Source: Helicobacter cetorum
GTDB lineage: Bacteria; Campylobacterota; Campylobacteria; Campylobacterales; BB28
Reading direction: 5' to 3'
NCBI GenBank assembly: GCA_022729755.1
Contig: DZAZ01000005.1
Location: 1-57,730 of the forward strand
Length of the DNA stretch: 57,730 nt
The position numbers and the translations under genes are program-made. Below the pieces are notes generated by a model. That model worked only from the letters and a program-made list of their open reading frames with translations, did not search any database and was not told the DNA's origin. Each line of letters begins with the position of its first letter. The first letter of the stretch is position 1. This document shows, one piece after another, positions 54,146-57,730 of the stretch.

Positions 54146-54757
54146 TTAACCCTCTTTTACCATATTTTCGAATACAGCTTTCTCAATTACTACTGAGTTA
54201 TATACTGATAACCAATATGCATTAAGTTCATTTTTAGTAATTAAATTTACATTTTTTAAATTTCTACAAGCTAAATATGTTTTTTCATCAAAATCATTAA
54301 CTACGATTAAAGCATCTTTTAATTTTAATTTTGATAAGAAATTAAATACATCTTTAGTTTTAGCAGAATTTATCTCAAATTTGTCAATTATAATTAAACC
54401 ACCTCTTTTTGCCTGTTCATTTAATGCATAAGAGAGAGCTAATTTTTTTTGTTTTATATTCACTTTTTGAAAATAATTTCTTTTAGTTGCACCGTGTGCT
54501 TTACCACCACCAACAAATAATGGAGAAGTTATACTTCCAGCCCTTGCTCCACCTCTACCTTTTTGAGCCCAAGGTTTCTTTCCACCACCACTTACATCAG
54601 CTCTTGTTTTTGTATAAGCTGTGTTTGCTCTAAGGCCTGCTAAGTATGATTTAATATATAAATAAAGATTGTGAGGGTTTATCTCATTATAACCTACAGG
54701 TAAATTTACTTCACTTGCTTTTTCTAAATTTTCATTTAAAACTATTGCCTTACTCAT
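54146..54757 (-). CDS. rplD: 50S ribosomal protein L4
   Basis: 203 residues; the conserved extended loop [21 protein letters not shown]...ARAGS is present. L4 can also control its own operon in enterics; that control is not demonstrated here. Confidence 0.96.
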   Translation of the reverse strand: MSKAIVLNENLEKASEVNLPVGYNEINPHNLYLYIKSYLAGLRANTAYTKTRADVSGGGKKPWAQKGRGGARAGSITSPLFVGGGKAHGATKRNYFQKVNIKQKKLALSYALNEQAKRGGLIIIDKFEINSAKTKDVFNFLSKLKLKDALIVVNDFDEKTYLACRNLKNVNLITKNELNAYWLSVYNSVVIEKAVFENMVKEG

Positions 54758-55332
54758 TATACCACCTTTATTCTACCAAGTGCACCATTTGCACCAGGAA
54801 CAGAACCTTTTAAAACTAAAACATTGCTTTCTTTATCAAAAGATACAACTTCATTTTGAACTGTTATTTTTGTATTTCCGTAATGTCCTGGCATTTTTTT
54901 ACCTTTTTGAACTCGTCCAGGCCATTCACGATTACCAATTGAACCAGGTACTCTATGAAATCTTGAACCGTGAGCTGCAGGTCCACCACTGAAATTCCAT
55001 CGTTTCATAACACCAGAAAAGCCTCTACCTTTTGTATTAAAAGATACTTTAACTCTTTTAGCATCAGCAATAGGAGTTAAATCAAGTTCTCCAGCTTCAG
55101 CATTAGCTACTTTTAAAGTTAAAAATCTATTAAACTCTTTTGAAAGATTAAACTTTTTTTGTTGACCTTCAATAGCTTTATTAAATTTTTTACCAGATGC
55201 ATAAGCGATAATTGCTTTTCCACCATCTTTTGTTTCACAAACCTTAGCTTCTTTTACTTTTAAAAGTGTTACAGGAATACTAGGAACACTTACTGTTCTA
55301 CTCATTCCGATTTTTTCTACCACAAATTCCAT
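54757..55332 (-). CDS. rplC: 50S ribosomal protein L3
   Basis: 191 residues from the ATG at 55332 ([14 protein letters not shown]), with AAGGGA upstream; the longer frame to 55377 overlaps rpsJ and is not family-like. [26 protein letters not shown] and PGHYGN are the L3 core. Confidence 0.96.
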   Translation of the reverse strand: MEFVVEKIGMSRTVSVPSIPVTLLKVKEAKVCETKDGGKAIIAYASGKKFNKAIEGQQKKFNLSKEFNRFLTLKVANAEAGELDLTPIADAKRVKVSFNTKGRGFSGVMKRWNFSGGPAAHGSRFHRVPGSIGNREWPGRVQKGKKMPGHYGNTKITVQNEVVSFDKESNVLVLKGSVPGANGALGRIKVV

Positions 55333-55342
55333 TCTTATCCCT

Positions 55343-55657
55343 TTACTTATTTCCCATTGATCTAACTTCAACATCAACTTCTGGAGCTAAATCAAGTTTC
55401 ATAAGTGAATCTACAGTATCAGGAGTCGCTGATACAATATCTATAACTCTTGTATGAATTCTGATTTCAAACTGTTCTCTTGAGTCTTTATTAACGTGAG
55501 GAGACCTTAAAACCGTATACCTTTTGATTTTTGTAGGTATTGGGATTGGACCTTTTATTTCAGCACCTGTTCTCTTTACAGCTTCAACTATTGCACCTAT
55601 ACTCTTATCAAGTACTCTATGATCATAAGCCTTAAGCTTTAATCTAATTTTTTCCAT
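55343..55657 (-). CDS. rpsJ: 30S ribosomal protein S10
   Basis: 104 residues, first gene of the S10-spc operon (rpsJ, rplCDWB, rpsS, rplV, rpsC, rplP, rpmC, rpsQ, rplNXE, rpsZH, rplFR, rpsE, rplO, secY, map, infA). [18 protein letters not shown] and the loop [29 protein letters not shown] are typical; this is also the NusE transcription factor. Confidence 0.97.
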   Translation of the reverse strand: MEKIRLKLKAYDHRVLDKSIGAIVEAVKRTGAEIKGPIPIPTKIKRYTVLRSPHVNKDSREQFEIRIHTRVIDIVSATPDTVDSLMKLDLAPEVDVEVRSMGNK

Positions 55658-55714
55658 TCTTACCCTTAAAAAGAACTCGTCAAAATGTTTCTTGACTAAT
55701 TTTTTAAAAATGAA

Positions 55715-55743
55715 ATTTTAATGTAATTCCTTTATTTAGTCAA
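55715..55743 (-). promoter_or_regulatory. Sigma70-type promoter of the S10 operon
   Basis: Minus strand: -35 TTGACT (55743-55738), spacer of 17 bases, -10 TAAAAT (55720-55715). Start expected near 55708, leaving a leader of about 50 bases before rpsJ. A good -35 box is rare in this phylum. The same TTGACTAA, inverted, recurs at 55692-55699 in the leader, forming an 8-bp inverted repeat with TTAGTCAA at 55736-55743. Confidence 0.6.
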
Positions 55744-55783
55744 TACTAAATATGGGCTTTTTGATAAAGATTTAAAATTTTAT

Positions 55784-55800
55784 TTCCTTTTTAAAAGGAA
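55784..55800 (-). terminator. Hairpin just upstream of the S10 promoter region
   Basis: Palindrome TTCCTTTT-T-AAAAGGAA directly after the stop of the 180-residue exported protein gene (stop at 55804), with A/T runs on both sides. It probably ends that transcript before the S10 promoter. Confidence 0.5.
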
Positions 55801-55803
55801 GTG

Positions 55804-56346
55804 TTATCTATCTTTCAGTACAAATCTATACATAACATCACCAACTGACCAACCTTTATCATTGAGTGGATTTGCAAATTGTAATTTGATTGTATCAAAA
55901 CCAACTCTTGCTGAACAAGAAGCACTTTTGCCATCTTCTAAATCATACCATTTTTCGGCATTACAAGTATAAAACCATTTATTTCCAACTTTTTTAGCCA
56001 AAGCTTGTGCATATTCTCCAGTTGTAGAATTAGCATAACCTATCATCAAATATTGATTATTTTCAACATTTAACCAATACCAATTATTAGCACCGTGAGT
56101 CTTTCCTTCTATTCCTACTTTTTGTGAAGTTTCTTTTGAAATTTTATTTATATTAAAACTTTTACCAAAATTTGATATAGCCCAAAGTCTAACTTCATAA
56201 TCTTGTTTATACTCTTTGCTTTTTTCTCTGTTATCTTTTCCTATTTTGTAATGTTTATTTTCCATATAAATTGGACCTTTTTCTATTGCAAATCCAGCTG
56301 TTGCACCAATTGTAAGTGTTAATATTAAATTTCTAACTAACTTCAT
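55804..56346 (-). CDS. Small exported protein, unrecognised
   Basis: A 180-residue protein with a clear signal peptide (MKLVRNLILTLTIGATAGFA). The mature part has many aromatic residues (NNWYWLNVENNQYLMIGYA) and two cysteines, Cys128 and Cys144 (YTCNAEK and SASCSARV), that could form a disulfide. I recognise no family. RBS AAAGGAAA; a TATGTAAAAT -10-like box lies about 50 bases upstream, so it is probably a single-gene unit. Confidence 0.6.
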   Translation of the reverse strand: MKLVRNLILTLTIGATAGFAIEKGPIYMENKHYKIGKDNREKSKEYKQDYEVRLWAISNFGKSFNINKISKETSQKVGIEGKTHGANNWYWLNVENNQYLMIGYANSTTGEYAQALAKKVGNKWFYTCNAEKWYDLEDGKSASCSARVGFDTIKLQFANPLNDKGWSVGDVMYRFVLKDR

Positions 56347-56423
56347 TTTTTTCCTTTAATTGAGTAAATTTAAAGTGATTTTACATAAAATATCTTGAAA
56401 TTTAATAAAACTAAGCATTATTA

Positions 56424-57068
56424 TTAATTTATTTCAATTTTTTGAGGAGAAGCTTTTAATTTATCTATTCTTAATTCTAAAACTCCATCTTTTGAAGAAG
56501 CTTTTATACTACTTGCATTTGCATCATTTGAAAGAGTGAAACTTCTTTGAAATTTACCATAAATACTCTCCATTTTATAATAATCTCTCTCTTTTATATC
56601 TTTTTGTTTTTTTCGCTCACCTGAAATTGTTAAAATATTATTTGTGATTTTTATATCAATTTCATCTTTAGAAATTCCAGGTAAATCAATGTCTATATAA
56701 TAAGCTTCGTTGTCTTCTTTCATATTTATTTTTGGAGTAAAACCTTGAGTAGAAAAGTTTTTTTGCAACATACTATTAAACTTATTTTCAAAATTAAAAT
56801 CTTGATAAAAATTATTAAAAATAGAGTGTAAATTACTAAAATCCTTTTTTAGTTGATAACTATCTTTTGCCTCAATCAAGTTATTATCAATAAAATTGAC
56901 AACACTATTTAATAATTGTTCATCGACTTTACCTTTTTTTGTTTCTTCAAATTTTTTTAAACTATCTTGCATTGAGCTTAAAGCTTCATTTAACAAAATA
57001 TCTTCACTAGCCTCATTTGCATTAACCAAAGCAATAGAAATTAAAAGCGACGAAATAAGCTTTAACAC
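56424..57068 (-). CDS. Exported Hsp20/alpha-crystallin-type chaperone
   Basis: A 214-residue protein whose C-terminal half is an alpha-crystallin domain: AYYIDIDLPGISKDEIDIKI (about 127-146), NILTISGERK, the YGKFQRSFTLS segment and DGVLELRIDK. The N-terminus is a signal peptide (MLKLISSLLISIALVNA), followed by a helical region (about 18-110). Small heat-shock proteins are normally cytoplasmic, so an exported one is unusual. Start is GTG at 57068 with AAGGAG six bases upstream; no ATG fits. Confidence 0.8.
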   Translation of the reverse strand: MLKLISSLLISIALVNANEASEDILLNEALSSMQDSLKKFEETKKGKVDEQLLNSVVNFIDNNLIEAKDSYQLKKDFSNLHSIFNNFYQDFNFENKFNSMLQKNFSTQGFTPKINMKEDNEAYYIDIDLPGISKDEIDIKITNNILTISGERKKQKDIKERDYYKMESIYGKFQRSFTLSNDANASSIKASSKDGVLELRIDKLKASPQKIEIN

Positions 57069-57098
57069 TTTAGCTCCTTTTTTTTAAATTTTTAGATG

Positions 57099-57104
57099 AT
57101 TATA
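57099..57104 (-). promoter_or_regulatory. -10 box upstream of the exported Hsp20 gene
   Basis: Minus-strand TATAAT in TTAGTATAATCATC, overlapping the stop codon of the upstream helicase gene. Start near 57092 gives a 24-base leader. No CIRCE-type inverted repeat (TTAGCACTC...) is visible, so HrcA control is not indicated. Confidence 0.6.
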
Positions 57105-57730
57105 CTAATTTGGCTTCGCTTAAAAAACAAGATGGTTCATAAGTTAAATTTCTAAATTTATCAAATTTTGCAAATGATAAGTATAAAACATCTTTTGCTC
57201 TTGTAACTGCCACATAAAAAAGTCGCCGTTCTTCTTCTAAGCTACTTCCTTTTGCAATTAATTTAGTGTTTGGAAATCGTCCTTCCATTAAGTCAACTAC
57301 AAAAACTTCTTTGAATTCAAGCCCTTTACTTGCATGAACTGTAAGTAAATTAACTCCATTTCCTTCGCTCATCTCTGAATTTGTTAAGATAAGTGCATTT
57401 AAAAATCTTGGCAACTCTTCATAATTTTTTGCAATTTCCTTTAATGTATCAATTCTTACATCAATTTTCATACTTGCAGCTTCTTTTAAAGCTTCATTCA
57501 CTTCTCCACTTTTACTAATTGCTCTTTTTGTGCTAATAGTATTTTTTATCTCTTTAAAAAAGTTAGATTTAAAAATAGTATTAATTATTGATATAGGATT
57601 TTCAATGCCTTTTAAACTCTTAAATAAAATAAAAAAATCATATATAAATTTAACGGCATCAGAGTTTAATTTTGGATGTTTTAAAATTGGATTTTTTAAA
57701 AATTCTCTATCATCCATACTGATAATATGT
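57100..57730 (-). CDS. UvrD/Rep-type helicase, C-terminal part (runs off the window)
   Basis: The frame is open to the edge of the window, so the ATG at 57717 is internal and the gene starts outside. The part seen (about 210 residues) holds the last helicase motifs: VNLLTVHASKGLEF (motif V, about residue 124 of this part) and EEERRLFYVAVTRAKDVLYLSF (motif VI). This is the 2B/2A end of an ATP-dependent 3'-5' helicase such as UvrD/PcrA. It ends without the long C-terminal tail of UvrD. Confidence 0.85.
   Translation of the reverse strand, partial: HIISMDDREFLKNPILKHPKLNSDAVKFIYDFFILFKSLKGIENPISIINTIFKSNFFKEIKNTISTKRAISKSGEVNEALKEAASMKIDVRIDTLKEIAKNYEELPRFLNALILTNSEMSEGNGVNLLTVHASKGLEFKEVFVVDLMEGRFPNTKLIAKGSSLEEERRLFYVAVTRAKDVLYLSFAKFDKFRNLTYEPSCFLSEAKLV

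Overview
The window is AT-rich bacterial DNA (roughly 30% G+C by eye) from a member of the Campylobacterota (epsilonproteobacteria). Four things show this: a tmRNA whose tag reads ANNKNFAPAYAKVA, close to the Campylobacter-type tag; an atypical response regulator of the HP1021/Cj1608 (CemR) type next to sulfate adenylyltransferase; a folD-lepB-M50 protease-rpiB-coiled-coil-apt gene order like that remembered for Helicobacter pylori HP0577-HP0572; and an rpmB/K+ channel pair like HP0491/HP0490. I cannot fix the genus. Two nitrogen-fixation (nif) accessory clusters and NAD-linked hydrogenase genes suggest a free-living, possibly diazotrophic and hydrogen-metabolising relative rather than a host-restricted pathogen.

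Layout. 1-8.6 kb: rnpB RNA, an LptF/LptG permease, serB, uup, psd, an aminotransferase IV gene, pepF, trpA and ssrA (tmRNA). 8.6-10.3 kb: a scar-like stretch and a flagellin gene broken by a frameshift near its start. 10.4-13.7 kb: hoxEFUY on the minus strand, with no hoxH. 13.8-19 kb (minus): a FadL-type porin, moxR, a 37-residue lipoprotein, a DUF465 protein, argJ, a K+ channel and rpmB. 19-25.2 kb: an exported beta-propeller protein, a minus-strand nifQ-nifX-nifA-like operon with a sigma54 promoter, and an exported beta-helix protein. 25.3-27 kb: kdsA, exbB, exbD. 27.2-31.8 kb: a tight five-gene nuclease/ATPase operon that looks like a defence island (PD-(D/E)XK protein, Rpn nuclease, Septu-like ATPase and HNH nuclease, second PD-(D/E)XK protein). 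31.8-36.6 kb: cemR, sat, smpB, an ankyrin protein and hemH. 36.7-38.5 kb: nifT, nifV and two small nif-associated genes behind a second sigma54 promoter. 38.5-44.9 kb (minus): trpB, apt, a HEPN/ParA pair inserted in a housekeeping operon, then rpiB, M50 protease, lepB and folD. 45-55.7 kb (minus): infA-map-secY and the S10/spc ribosomal protein operon. 55.8-57.7 kb (minus): a small exported protein, an exported Hsp20-type chaperone and the end of a UvrD-type helicase that runs off the window.

The most interesting parts are (1) the five-gene defence-like operon, whose last gene runs into the start of cemR; (2) the ParA-HEPN pair placed inside an otherwise conserved operon; (3) a nif regulon wired through two matching -24/-12 promoters and a NifA-like activator without a DNA-binding domain; and (4) a Hox diaphorase/small-subunit operon that ends exactly where hoxH should be. 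I found no rRNA, tRNA, CRISPR array or complete insertion sequence. Apart from bases 1-213, just past the 3' end of rnpB, intergenic gaps are all under about 220 bases.
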